Both the position numbers and the translations under genes were made by a program. Source: Thermoanaerobaculia bacterium (lineage in GTDB: Bacteria; Acidobacteriota; Thermoanaerobaculia; Multivoradales; Multivoraceae). From it: a DNA stretch of 64,000 nucleotides. The stretch lies in assembly GCA_022826745.1 (NCBI GenBank), contig JAJDUI010000008.1, forward strand, positions 1 to 64,000. The letters are read 5' to 3'. The notes under the pieces are model-generated. The model searched no databases. It saw nothing but the letters and a program-made list of their open reading frames with translations, and was not told where the DNA came from. Positions 47,370 through 55,351 of the stretch are shown here, one piece after another (position 1 is the stretch's first letter; each line of letters begins with the position of its first letter).

Positions 47370-48098
47370 ATGGCCCCTTCGACGACGAACCCCGTCACCA
47401 GGCAGGGTGGCCTGGCCCTTATCGTAGGTGTCGTGCTGCTGGTTCTGGCATCGTTCCTCTGGCCCGGGGGCGTGCTGGTCAACCCGGTGGACCAGACCGA
47501 CTTCTCGGCCGCGCTCGACGCGGCGGCGGCGAACGCCAGCCTGGCGCACCTGGCGTCCATGCTGTCGATCATCGGGATGTTCCTCTACGGGTACGCCGCC
47601 TCCACATGGCTCCGCCTCGCCGAGCAGGGGCCCGGCGGTACGTGTCTGCGGCTGGGGGCGTACGTGAGCATGTTCGGATGGGCCCTCTACGTTGTCGCGA
47701 TGGGCATGAGGCACTTCAGCGTCCACCTGATGCAGCGCGGCATGGAGTCCGGCGCCGATCAGGCGATGTTCGAGTCCCTCGCCGTGGGCACGTACGTCTC
47801 GATGGCCGGCATCGTCATCGCGCTGGTTTCCGTCTATCCGATCGGATCCGTCCTGGTCGGCCTCGGCCTTGCCGCCCGCTTCGATTCGATGAGCATCTTC
47901 AAGCTGGCCTCCCGAGGATTCGTCCTCGTGGGGGTCGGGGGAGCGGTCAACTTCCTCGTCCTGCAGCACGTCTCGGGGATCGAGGCCGCGGTGCTCCTGT
48001 TGAACGACAACGGCATGCAAGCGTTGGGTTCGCTCCTTTTCGCCATCATCGGCGTGGGCATGTACCGGGGGAGAAGCGAACTCACGTCGGAGGCGTAG
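47370..48098 (+). CDS. Multi-pass membrane protein of unknown function
   Basis: The 242-residue protein has about seven hydrophobic segments (for example GLALIVGVVLLVLASFLW, LASMLSIIGMFLYGYAA, VGTYVSMAGIVIALVSVYP, ASRGFVLVGVGGAVNFLVL). Composition recalls DUF4386-type membrane proteins, but I cannot assign a family. ATG 47370 has AGGAG upstream; the frame remains open to 47307 without a better start. It lies 69 bases after the giant protease gene. Confidence 0.7.
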   Translation: MAPSTTNPVTRQGGLALIVGVVLLVLASFLWPGGVLVNPVDQTDFSAALDAAAANASLAHLASMLSIIGMFLYGYAASTWLRLAEQGPGGTCLRLGAYVSMFGWALYVVAMGMRHFSVHLMQRGMESGADQAMFESLAVGTYVSMAGIVIALVSVYPIGSVLVGLGLAARFDSMSIFKLASRGFVLVGVGGAVNFLVLQHVSGIEAAVLLLNDNGMQALGSLLFAIIGVGMYRGRSELTSEA

Positions 48099-48110
48099 GC
48101 AGGGAATTGC

Positions 48111-48139
48111 TTGACAGTCCGCACCTTCCGGGGCAGTAT
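48111..48139 (+). promoter_or_regulatory. Promoter of the aro-his-trp operon
   Basis: A consensus -35 TTGACA (48111-48116) is followed after 17 bases by CAGTAT, a partial -10. Transcription would begin about 48146, giving a leader of about 230 bases before aroDE, which holds the leader ORF and hairpins. Confidence 0.5.
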
Positions 48140-48184
48140 CCGGCCTCCTGGAGCCGTTCCGGCTCGTTCAGTCCCGTACCGGCC

Positions 48185-48289
48185 ATGAACTCACAGACCA
48201 TCACGTCCGCGTTCTTCGCCATCCCCGCCGCTCTGGCGAACGGGGTGGTTGCGGCTGCGTGGTGGGCTCACGGTCACGGCAAGGGCTGA
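48185..48289 (+). CDS. 34-residue leader peptide with FF, WW and HGH
   Basis: The ORF opens with ATG and ends with TGA 85 bases before aroDE. Its residues include Phe10-Phe11 (TTC TTC), Trp26-Trp27 (TGG TGG at 48260-48265) and His29-Gly-His31 (CAC GGT CAC) just before the stop. Rare, clustered codons for exactly the products of the downstream operon are the hallmark of attenuation leader peptides (trpL, hisL). No good Shine-Dalgarno precedes the ATG, which lowers confidence. It has no similarity to a known protein that I recognise, and its placement between a promoter and a hairpin supports a regulatory role. Confidence 0.55.
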   Translation: MNSQTITSAFFAIPAALANGVVAAAWWAHGHGKG

Positions 48290-48300
48290 ACCCGGGCCAG

Positions 48301-48324
48301 GTCCCGGTACGCACGGTCCGGGAC
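48301..48324 (+). promoter_or_regulatory. Leader hairpin 1 of the aro-his-trp attenuator
   Basis: GTCCCGG (48301-48307) and CCGGGAC (48318-48324) form a 7-bp perfect stem with a 10-base loop just after the leader ORF. The right arm can also pair (10 of 12) with GTCCCGTACCGG at 48171-48182, just before the leader start, so alternative folds exist that ribosome position could select. Confidence 0.4.
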
Positions 48325-48338
48325 GAGGGTAAGCAAGA

Positions 48339-48368
48339 AAGACCTCCTTCCGGATCGAAGGAGGTCTT
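48339..48368 (+). promoter_or_regulatory. Hairpin sequestering the aroDE ribosome binding site
   Basis: AAGACCTCCTTC (48339-48350) and GAAGGAGGTCTT (48357-48368) form a 12-bp perfect stem with a 6-base loop. The right arm contains AAGGAGGT (48358-48365), a consensus Shine-Dalgarno nine bases before the TTG start of aroDE. Only a weak T-rich stretch (CCCGCTTTG) follows, so it is better read as RBS sequestration than as an intrinsic terminator. Confidence 0.6.
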
Positions 48369-48374
48369 CCCGCT

Positions 48375-49991
48375 TTGAACCCGACAACCGACGAACCCCG
48401 AACCGCCACCCCTGCGGAGGTCGCGCGGAGCGCGACCCTGGTGGCGTCGTTGACGGAGGCGCCGAGTGCGTCCGGGGACGAGGTGCGCGCGCTCTCGGAG
48501 CGGGCGGATTGCCTGGAGGTGCGCGCGGATCTGGTCGGCGACGTCGGCGTCGAGTGGCTGCGGGAGCGCTTCGCGGGCGAACTCCTCTACACCTTGCGGA
48601 GCGAAGCGGAAGGCGGCCGGGGCACGGTCGAGCCGGAACGGCGGGCGGAGCTGCTTGCCGCGGCGCGGGCGTACGACCTCGTTGACATCGAGGCGGACCG
48701 TGATCTCGGCAGGACCGTCCTGGAAGCCGTCGAACCCCGGCGCCGTGTCGTGTCGTGGCACGGCCGGGCGCGGAACCTGAGGGTCCTGCGGGGCCGCCTG
48801 AGACAGGTTTCCGGGGTCGAGGCGCGGCTCTGCAAGCTCGTGACCGCCGCGGAAACCTCCGGCGACGAACTCGTGCCGCTCGAACTGCTGCTCGGCGCGC
48901 GGCGGAACGACCTCGCCGCGTTCTCCATGGGCGCTGTCGGCGCCTGGACCCGGTTGGTGGCGCCGCGTCTCGGCGCGCCGTGGATCTATGGCGCCGCGGG
49001 GCCGCTGGCGGCGGCGCCCGGCCAGCCGTCCATCGAACGGTTGCGGGCAGACTACGATTTACCGAACCTCCGCCGGGCATCGCGGCTGTTCGGCGTTGTC
49101 GGCCACCCGGCGGCGCACAGCCTGTCGCCCAGGCTCCACAACGCCGGCTACCGCGACCGGAGCGAGGAGGCCCTCTACGTCGCCTTCGACGCGCCGGACT
49201 TCGAGGCCTTCTGGCGCGAGGTCGCGCTCTCCGATTTCTTCGACCGGGCCGGCCTGCCGCTCTCCGGCCTGAGCGTGACCGCGCCGCACAAGGCGGCGGC
49301 GCTCGCGGCGGCCTCCGAGGCGGGGGAGCTGGCGCGCGGGACTCAGGGCGCAAACACCCTGTTGCCGGAAGGTAGTGGCGCCGGAGCCCGGCGCGGGAAG
49401 GTCGCCGCTTCGCGGCGCGACTTCTTGGCCTCCTCTGGCGGCAGCGGGTCAGAAGACCCGCGCACCCGGTGGCGGGCAGAGAGTACGGACCCGGAAGGGG
49501 TCGTGGGCCCTTTTCGCCGTCGCGGCATCGATCTGGCGGGCCGAGCGGCCGTGGTGATCGGCGCCGGCGGGGCGGGGCGAGCCGCCGCCGCCGGTCTCGC
49601 TGCTGCCGGCGCCGAGGTGGCGCTCGCCAACCGCACGGAGTCGACCGGGCGGGCGGCCGCCGAGTCGCTCGGCGTCGCCTTCGTGCCGCTCGAAGAGCTG
49701 GAACCCGGCGAGTTCGACGTCGTGGTCAACGCGACCTCTCTCGGTCAAAGGAGTGACGATCCGCCGCCCTGCGACCCGGCGGCGCTACGGGCCTCGGCTG
49801 CCGCGGTCGAGCTGGTCTACGGCGGCGGTCCGACGCCATGGAGCCGCACGCTCGCGGCGAGGGGCCTCGTGGTCGTCGGCGGCCGGGAGGTGCTCCTGCA
49901 TCAGGGTCTCTCACAGTTCGAGGCAATGACCGGGAAGGTCCTGCCCTTCGAGGTCGGCGCCGCGGCCCTGGCCCTGGAGGCGCGGCCATGA
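48375..49991 (+). CDS. aroDE: Bifunctional 3-dehydroquinate dehydratase/shikimate dehydrogenase
   Basis: Two consecutive shikimate-pathway enzymes are fused (538 residues). The N-terminal half is a type I dehydroquinase: CLEVRADLV, LLYTLRSEAEGG, VVSWHG and the Schiff-base Lys in CKLVTAAE. The C-terminal half (from about 235) is AroE: GVVGHPAAHSLSPRLHN, catalytic Lys in LSVTAPHKAA, GANTLL, Asp in ESTDPEG, NADP site VVIGAGGAGRAAA, VVVNATSLG and GLSQFEAMTG. Between GANTLL and ESTD about 30 extra residues are encoded by a palindromic repeat (49444-49461 and flanks). The start is TTG 48375 with a perfect ribosome site locked in a hairpin. The stop overlaps hisZ (ATGA). Confidence 0.93.
   Translation: MNPTTDEPRTATPAEVARSATLVASLTEAPSASGDEVRALSERADCLEVRADLVGDVGVEWLRERFAGELLYTLRSEAEGGRGTVEPERRAELLAAARAYDLVDIEADRDLGRTVLEAVEPRRRVVSWHGRARNLRVLRGRLRQVSGVEARLCKLVTAAETSGDELVPLELLLGARRNDLAAFSMGAVGAWTRLVAPRLGAPWIYGAAGPLAAAPGQPSIERLRADYDLPNLRRASRLFGVVGHPAAHSLSPRLHNAGYRDRSEEALYVAFDAPDFEAFWREVALSDFFDRAGLPLSGLSVTAPHKAAALAAASEAGELARGTQGANTLLPEGSGAGARRGKVAASRRDFLASSGGSGSEDPRTRWRAESTDPEGVVGPFRRRGIDLAGRAAVVIGAGGAGRAAAAGLAAAGAEVALANRTESTGRAAAESLGVAFVPLEELEPGEFDVVVNATSLGQRSDDPPPCDPAALRASAAAVELVYGGGPTPWSRTLAARGLVVVGGREVLLHQGLSQFEAMTGKVLPFEVGAAALALEARP
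49444..49461. repeat. GGGTC-AGAA-GACCC palindrome inside aroDE
   Basis: GCGGGTC-AGAA-GACCCGC matches the hairpin at 7761-7782 and, inverted, those at 33532 and 33560. It is read in frame within the AroE half, in a low-complexity segment (GSGSEDPRTRWR) that ordinary AroE proteins lack. Confidence 0.75.
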
Positions 49992-50992
49992 AGATCTCCG
50001 CCGGCCTGCCGACGGGGGTGTCGGCCGCCCTGTTCGACAGCGCGAAGCGGCGCCGCCGGCTGGAGGCGCGTCTCTCGGCGCTGCTGGAGGAGCGCGGTTT
50101 CGCCGAGGTCCTGCTTCCCATCCTCGACTACTTCGAACCCTACCGGCCGCTGCTGACCGGTCGGCGGCTGGAGCAGCTCTACCGCTTCGTGGACCGGGAC
50201 GGTCAACTGCTCGTTCTCCGGGGCGACTTCACGCCGATGCTGGCGCGGCTGCTCGCGCCACACCTCGACGAGCTGGAACTGCCGCTGCGCCTCTACTATC
50301 GGGGCGACGTCGTGCGTCACCAGCCTCTACGTCCCGGCCGGATGCGCGAGTACTCCCAGTTGGGCGCGGAACTCCTCGGCGGCGACGAGGCCGAAGCGGA
50401 CGAGCGGATGTTGACCCTGTTCTTCGACCTGCTGCTCGAGGCGCGCGGCGCGGCTCCCGTACCCGGCGACGGCGAGGAGCACGCCCTGCGCGTCGTCCTC
50501 GGCGTGGCCGGAGCGCTCGACGAGGCCCTGCTGGCCGCCGCCGGCGAACGCGAAGCCTCCGACCTAGCGCTGCGCATCGCCAGCCGCGACCGGACCGCGG
50601 CGCGCCGAGCCGGTCTGGCCGAGGTCGTCGAGCGCGGCTACCCGACTGACCTCTCCGTACTGGGGGGCTCCGCCGAGGCAGTATCCGATCTCCTGGGGCT
50701 TCGCGACCGCCTGGCCGCGGCGTACCGGGGCCGGTGCATCGAGGTCGAGGTCGACCTCGCCGAGTTCGCCGCCGCCGCTCTCGACCCGCGCATCGGTGTC
50801 GGCGAGGGCCCGCGCGGCTACTACGACGGCCTGATGTTCGCCGCCTACGCGCCTGGGACCGCCCTGGCCCTCGGCGTCGGCGGTCGCTACGACAAGGTGT
50901 TCCGGTCGCTCAGCGGCGATTGCTCGGCGGTCGGCTTCTCGCTCGGTCTCGACCTGCTGCTGGAACTCGCCGCCGCGGAGACGCGGACGTGA
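49988..50992 (+). CDS. hisZ: ATP phosphoribosyltransferase regulatory subunit HisZ
   Basis: HisZ is a histidyl-tRNA-synthetase-like protein that joins short HisG to form the allosteric first enzyme of histidine synthesis. The 334-residue protein has class II motifs YRFVDRDGQLLVLRGDFTPMLARL, LRLYYRGDVVRHQ, REYSQLGAELLGG and the C-terminal GGRYDKVFRSLSGDCSAVGFSLGLD, but lacks the tRNA anticodon-binding domain. It sits directly before the short-form hisG, as expected. Confidence 0.93.
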   Translation: MKISAGLPTGVSAALFDSAKRRRRLEARLSALLEERGFAEVLLPILDYFEPYRPLLTGRRLEQLYRFVDRDGQLLVLRGDFTPMLARLLAPHLDELELPLRLYYRGDVVRHQPLRPGRMREYSQLGAELLGGDEAEADERMLTLFFDLLLEARGAAPVPGDGEEHALRVVLGVAGALDEALLAAAGEREASDLALRIASRDRTAARRAGLAEVVERGYPTDLSVLGGSAEAVSDLLGLRDRLAAAYRGRCIEVEVDLAEFAAAALDPRIGVGEGPRGYYDGLMFAAYAPGTALALGVGGRYDKVFRSLSGDCSAVGFSLGLDLLLELAAAETRT

Positions 50993-51627
50993 TCACCTTC
51001 GGCCTGCCCAAGGGGCGGAACCTGGGGCCTGCCCGCGCTTCCCTCGCGGCCGCGGGACTGAACCTCGACGGCCTCGATTCCTCGCGCCTGCGCCAACGGT
51101 TCCCGGACCAGAAGGTGCTGGAAACTCCGGTCGAAGTGCTGCTGCTCAAGGACTGGGACCTGCCGCTCTACGTCGAGCACGGGATCGTCGACTGCGCGAT
51201 CGTCGGCTCGGACGTGCTCGAAGAGACGCAGCCCGACGTCTTCCGGCCGCTCCAGTTGAAGCATGGCAGGAGCCGCCTGTCGCTGATCGCCGAGACACCG
51301 GAACTGCCCAAGCGCAGCGGCCAGCTCCGGGCGGCGACTCGTTACCCGGCCTGGGCAGCGCGGTTGCTTGCCAAGCGCAACCTCCATGTCGAGGTCATCC
51401 ACCTGACCAGCTCGATCGAGCTCGGACCGCTGCTCGACCTGACCGACGTCGCGGTGGACATCGTTCAGACCGGCACGACGCTCCGTACGCACGACCTGCA
51501 CGAGGTCGAGGTTCTGGCGGCGGTCGCGCCGACCTTCGTCGTCAACCGGGCGTCGTTTCACGCCCACCGGCGCCGGCTGAGCGGGTTGCTCGGCGCGCTC
51601 GAAGAGACGGAGACCGGCGGTGACTGA
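50989..51627 (+). CDS. hisG: ATP phosphoribosyltransferase, short form (HisG)
   Basis: HisG condenses ATP and PRPP in the first step of histidine synthesis. The 212-residue length marks it as the short form without the C-terminal regulatory domain, needing HisZ. Motifs: TFGLPKGRNLGPA at the start, YVEHGIVDCAIVGSDVLEE, and the PRPP-binding DLTDVAVDIVQTGTTLRTHDL. GTG 50989 overlaps the hisZ stop (GTGA); the open frame upstream is a shadow in hisZ. Confidence 0.96.
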   Translation: MITFGLPKGRNLGPARASLAAAGLNLDGLDSSRLRQRFPDQKVLETPVEVLLLKDWDLPLYVEHGIVDCAIVGSDVLEETQPDVFRPLQLKHGRSRLSLIAETPELPKRSGQLRAATRYPAWAARLLAKRNLHVEVIHLTSSIELGPLLDLTDVAVDIVQTGTTLRTHDLHEVEVLAAVAPTFVVNRASFHAHRRRLSGLLGALEETETGGD

Positions 51628-53002
51628 GGCCGGCGGCAGCGCGCTTCGAGTGCTCGCGGCCGGGAGTTCCGCCGGGCGGGAACGTCTGGAACTCCTCGAC
51701 CGACGGGGCCGTGGCGGTGTCGCGGCCGGGATCCGGCAGGCCGCCGCGGAGATCGTGGACGACGTCCGCGCCGGCGGCGACGCCGCCCTGCTCGACGCGG
51801 TACGTCGCTTCGACGGCTTCGAGGCGCCCTCGGTCGATGCGCTGCGATTGGACTCAAGCCCGCAGCCGGACTCTCCCGCCGTCGACCCCCGCGTGGCTGA
51901 GGCGATCGAACGCGCCCGGGAAGCGATCGAGGCGTACCACCGCGCCCTGCTGCGCGGGCCCGGAGTCGAGCGAATCGACCGGGGCGGCGTCCGGATCGAG
52001 GAGCGCCGCATCGCCGTTCGCCGGGTCGGCCTCTACGTGCCGGGCGGCCGCTTCCCCTATCCGTCGACCGTCCTGATGACCGCGGTGCCGGCGCGGCTCG
52101 CCGGCGTGGAGGAGATCGTCGTCGCCACGCCGCCCCAGGCCTACCGGGACAGTCCGGTGCTGAGGCACGTTCTCGACCTGGTCGGCGTGGACGAGGTCTG
52201 GGGCATGGGCGGTGCCCACGCGGTCGCGGCGCTCGCTTACGGCACCGAGTCGATCCGTCCCGTCGACCTGATCGCTGGGCCGGGCAACGCCTGGGTCGCG
52301 GCGGCCAAGCAGCACGTCGCGCCGGACGTCGGCGTCGACCGGGACGCCGGGCCGTCCGAGGTCGTCATCGTCGGGTCCGCCGGCGCTCCGGCCGAGTGCG
52401 TCGCCGCCGACCTGCTGGCGCAGGCGGAGCACGATCCGCTGGCGGTCGCGGTCCTGGTCACCGACTCTCCCGACCTCGCCGAGAGCGTCCGCCGGGAGGT
52501 CGACTCGCGGCTCGCGGACCTGCCGACGGCGGAGACGGCGGCAGCGTCGCTGGAGCGGTACGGCGCGGCCTTTGTCGCCGCCGACCTCGACGAGGCGGTC
52601 GCACTCGCCGAGCGCATCGCGCCGGAGCACCTGCAGTTGATCGGCGAGGCGGCCGAGGAGAGAGCCGGCGAGTTTCGCAACGCCGGCGCGGTCTTCGTCG
52701 GCGCGTCGTCGCCGGTCGTGTTCGGCGACTACGTGGCCGGTCCCAGCCATGTTCTGCCCACCGGCGGCAGCGCGCGCTTCGCCTCCGGCCTCGGCACGGA
52801 CGACTTCCTGCGGCGCAGCCACACCGTCCGCTTTTCTGCCGAGGCGGCTGCGGCCTGGGCGGGCGCAGCCGAGATCCTGGCCGCCATGGAGGGGCTGGCG
52901 GCCCATGCCGCGGCGGCAAAGTTGCGCCGCGGGTCCGAAGACACTGGGTGCGCCGGCGTCCCCGCCGGCATCCGGGCGCTGGACCGGGAGAACAGGCCAT
53001 GA
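51620..53002 (+). CDS. hisD: Histidinol dehydrogenase HisD
   Basis: HisD oxidises L-histidinol to histidine in two NAD-dependent steps with a zinc ion. Motifs include VGLYVPGGRFPYPSTVLM, IAGPGNAWVAAAKQHV, DRDAGPSEVVIV, LAQAEHDPLA and GPSHVLPTGGSARFASGLGTDDFLRR. The usual chain would end around AAHAAAAKLR; the final 24 residues here are encoded by a palindromic repeat (52943-52975) and are probably not functional. It starts with GTG inside the hisG end (8-base overlap) and shares ATGA with hisC. Confidence 0.95.
   Translation: MTEAGGSALRVLAAGSSAGRERLELLDRRGRGGVAAGIRQAAAEIVDDVRAGGDAALLDAVRRFDGFEAPSVDALRLDSSPQPDSPAVDPRVAEAIERAREAIEAYHRALLRGPGVERIDRGGVRIEERRIAVRRVGLYVPGGRFPYPSTVLMTAVPARLAGVEEIVVATPPQAYRDSPVLRHVLDLVGVDEVWGMGGAHAVAALAYGTESIRPVDLIAGPGNAWVAAAKQHVAPDVGVDRDAGPSEVVIVGSAGAPAECVAADLLAQAEHDPLAVAVLVTDSPDLAESVRREVDSRLADLPTAETAAASLERYGAAFVAADLDEAVALAERIAPEHLQLIGEAAEERAGEFRNAGAVFVGASSPVVFGDYVAGPSHVLPTGGSARFASGLGTDDFLRRSHTVRFSAEAAAAWAGAAEILAAMEGLAAHAAAAKLRRGSEDTGCAGVPAGIRALDRENRP
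52943..52975. repeat. GGTGCGCCGGCG-family palindrome in the hisD 3' end
   Basis: CTGGGTGCGCCGGCG, a short loop and CGCCGGCATCCGG, preceded by a degenerate GCGGGTCCGAAGAC. It is translated in frame as part of a C-terminal extension of HisD that family members lack. Confidence 0.75.
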
Positions 53003-54093
53003 GCGGCCGCGCCGAACGGGCGGCCGCCCTGGTGCGGCCGGATGTGCGGGAGCTGTCTCTGTATTCCCTGGACCAGGTGGACGCCCGCTTCAAGCTCGAC
53101 CAGAACGAGGCCCCCTGGGACCTGCCCCGGTCGCTCAAGCGGGAGGCGCTGGCGCGGCTGGCCAGTCTCGCCTGGTCGGAGTACCCCGACTTCCACGCTG
53201 ACCGGCTTTGCCGGCTGATCGGCGACCTCCACGAGTGGCCGAGGGAGGGTGTCCTGGTGAGCAACGGTTCCAGCGAACTGCTGACCACCGTGCTCGAGGC
53301 GGTCGTCCGCCCCGGCCAGGAAGTGCTCATCTGCGACCCGAGCTTCAGTCCGTACAGGATGTTCGTCGCGCGTGCCGCGGGCGTGCCGCTTCACCTCCCT
53401 CCCGCTCCCGACCTCGGCCTGCAGACGGATGAACTCCTGGCCGAGATCGAGCGGGATCCGACGCGGCCGGTCATCCTGTGCACGCCGAACAACCCGACCG
53501 GCGCGGCGGCCGATCCCGCAACGGTGGAGCGCATCGCCAGGTCCCTCGACGCGGCGCTTCTGCTCGACAACGCCTACGGCGAGTTCTGCCGCCACGACTA
53601 CCGCCCGCTGGTGCGTGCGAACCCGAACGTCATCCTGTTCCGGACGCTGTCCAAGGCCTGGTCCCTGGGAGGCGTCCGCCTTGGCTACCTGCTCGCGGCG
53701 CCGGAACTCGCGGCCCAGTTGATCAAGGTCAAGCTGGTCTACAACGTCGGCCATGCCTCGGCCGTGATCGGAGAGGTGGCGTTGGAACACGCGGACCGCT
53801 TCCCGCGCCGGGTCGCGGTGGTGCGGGCGCGACGGGAGCAGTGGGCCGCGATGCTCCGCGAGTTCGACTTCGAGGTGTTCGACTCGGAGGCCAACTTCCT
53901 GCTGGCGCGGCACGCGCGCTGCTGCGAGATCCGCGACGGTCTGGCGGCGGCCGGCGTGCTGGTCCGGGACGTGAGCCGCTACCCGGGCCTCCGCAACTGC
54001 ATGCGGATCGGGATCGGCGCCGGGCCGGCCCTGCGCGCGACCCGGCAGGCCCTGGCCAGGATGCTGGCGTCAACCTCTGGAGGCAGGTCATGA
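52999..54093 (+). CDS. hisC: Histidinol-phosphate aminotransferase HisC
   Basis: HisC is a PLP enzyme that transaminates imidazole acetol-phosphate with glutamate. The 364-residue sequence shows FKLDQNEAPWDLP, LVSNGSSELL, CTPNNPTGA, LLLDNAYGEF and the PLP Lys in LSKAWSLGGVRLGYLLA, and ends with SRYPGLRNCMRIGIG. ATG 52999 overlaps the hisD stop. Confidence 0.95.
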   Translation: MSGRAERAAALVRPDVRELSLYSLDQVDARFKLDQNEAPWDLPRSLKREALARLASLAWSEYPDFHADRLCRLIGDLHEWPREGVLVSNGSSELLTTVLEAVVRPGQEVLICDPSFSPYRMFVARAAGVPLHLPPAPDLGLQTDELLAEIERDPTRPVILCTPNNPTGAAADPATVERIARSLDAALLLDNAYGEFCRHDYRPLVRANPNVILFRTLSKAWSLGGVRLGYLLAAPELAAQLIKVKLVYNVGHASAVIGEVALEHADRFPRRVAVVRARREQWAAMLREFDFEVFDSEANFLLARHARCCEIRDGLAAAGVLVRDVSRYPGLRNCMRIGIGAGPALRATRQALARMLASTSGGRS

Positions 54094-54689
54094 GAACAGC
54101 GTCGATCGAACGGAAGACGTCCGAAACCGAGATCCGCGCCGACCTCTCGCTCGACGGAGGCGACCGCAGGATCGACACGCCGAACGGTTTCTTCAACCAC
54201 ATGCTGGACGCGCTGACCCGTCACGGCGGCCTGGGGCTCGACCTCGTGGCTCGCGGCGATGTCGAGATCGACCTCCACCACACGGTGGAGGACACCGGGA
54301 TCGTGCTGGGCGACGCGCTCGCGGAAACGCTCGGCGACCGTGCCGGGGTGCGCCGCTTCGCACACGCCTTCGCGCCGCTCGACGAGGCTCTGGCCCGGGC
54401 CGTGGTCGACCTCTCGGGGCGGGGCTCCTTCCACTTCCGGCTGCCGCCGGAACTCGAGCAGGCCTGGGTCACGACCGAGTTCCCGCTCACCCTGGTCGGC
54501 GATTTCTTCGGCGCCCTGGCCGACCGCGGCCGGTTGACCCTGCACCTGGACGTGCTCTGCGGCCGCAATCCGCACCACGTCGCCGAGGCTGCGTTCAAGG
54601 CGGCTGCTCTCGCCCTGCGTGACGCGGTGTCGCTCCAGGCGGAAGGCACTGCCGAAGTGCCGAGCACGAAAGGGAGCCTCACCGCATGA
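54090..54689 (+). CDS. hisB: Imidazoleglycerol-phosphate dehydratase HisB
   Basis: The 199-residue monofunctional HisB dehydrates imidazole glycerol phosphate; the manganese-binding repeats are FFNHMLDALTRHGGL with DLHHTVEDTGIVLG, and the second half NPHHVAEAAFKAAALALRDA. No histidinol phosphatase domain is fused, and no separate phosphatase is in the window. GGAGG precedes ATG 54090, which overlaps the hisC stop. Confidence 0.97.
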   Translation: MRTASIERKTSETEIRADLSLDGGDRRIDTPNGFFNHMLDALTRHGGLGLDLVARGDVEIDLHHTVEDTGIVLGDALAETLGDRAGVRRFAHAFAPLDEALARAVVDLSGRGSFHFRLPPELEQAWVTTEFPLTLVGDFFGALADRGRLTLHLDVLCGRNPHHVAEAAFKAAALALRDAVSLQAEGTAEVPSTKGSLTA

Positions 54690-55351
54690 CCGCCACGGAA
54701 GCGACCGTGATCGACGCCGGCGTCGGCAACATCGGCAACCTGGTGCGGGCTCTCCGGCATCTGGGCGCGGAGGTCGAGATCACCTGCGACCCGGCGACGA
54801 TTCGTGCCTCCCGCTGCCTGGTGCTGCCGGGAGTCGGCGCTTTCCGGCCGCCGCGGGAGGTCCTGCGGGGCGCGCCCGAGGAGGCCATTCGCTCCGCTGT
54901 CGACGCCGGCGCCACCCTGCTCGGCATCTGCATCGGCTACCAGCTCCTGTTCGACAGCAGCGAGGAGTTCGGGACGACGGACGGCCTCGGCCTGCTCGGC
55001 GGGCGGGTCACCGAGCTGCCGGGCGGCGTGCCCCTGCCGCACATCGGCTGGAACCGCGTCTTCGCGGTCAGGGACCACCCGCTGATGACAGGCGCGACGA
55101 ACGACGACCACTACTACTTCGTCCACTCCTTCGCGCCAGAGGACGTGCCGGAGGAGTGGGTCCTCGGGCGCTGCCGGCACGGCCGCAGTTTCCCGGCGAT
55201 CACCGGTCGCGGTCGGATCGCCGGCACCCAGTTCCACCCCGAGAAGAGCGGCGCCGCGGGCCTGCGGCTGCTGGGCAACTACCTGGCCTGGGCCGGCGCC
55301 CTGGCCGCTGAGGCCGATGGAGGAGACAGTGCAACTGCTGCCGGCCATTGA
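54686..55351 (+). CDS. hisH: Imidazole glycerol phosphate synthase glutaminase HisH
   Basis: HisH releases ammonia from glutamine and channels it to HisF. The 221-residue class I amidotransferase has VIDAGVGNIGNLVRAL, VLPGVGAF, nucleophile Cys in LGICIGYQLLFDSSEE, and the His-Glu pair in GTQFHPEKS. The C-terminal tail overlaps hisA by 23 bases or more. Confidence 0.95.
   Translation: MTATEATVIDAGVGNIGNLVRALRHLGAEVEITCDPATIRASRCLVLPGVGAFRPPREVLRGAPEEAIRSAVDAGATLLGICIGYQLLFDSSEEFGTTDGLGLLGGRVTELPGGVPLPHIGWNRVFAVRDHPLMTGATNDDHYYFVHSFAPEDVPEEWVLGRCRHGRSFPAITGRGRIAGTQFHPEKSGAAGLRLLGNYLAWAGALAAEADGGDSATAAGH

Noticed and set aside
48339..48377. Intrinsic transcription terminator before aroDE
   Set aside because: The 12-bp stem is followed by CCCGCTTTG, not a U tract, and the stem contains the aroDE ribosome site, so sequestration explains it better.
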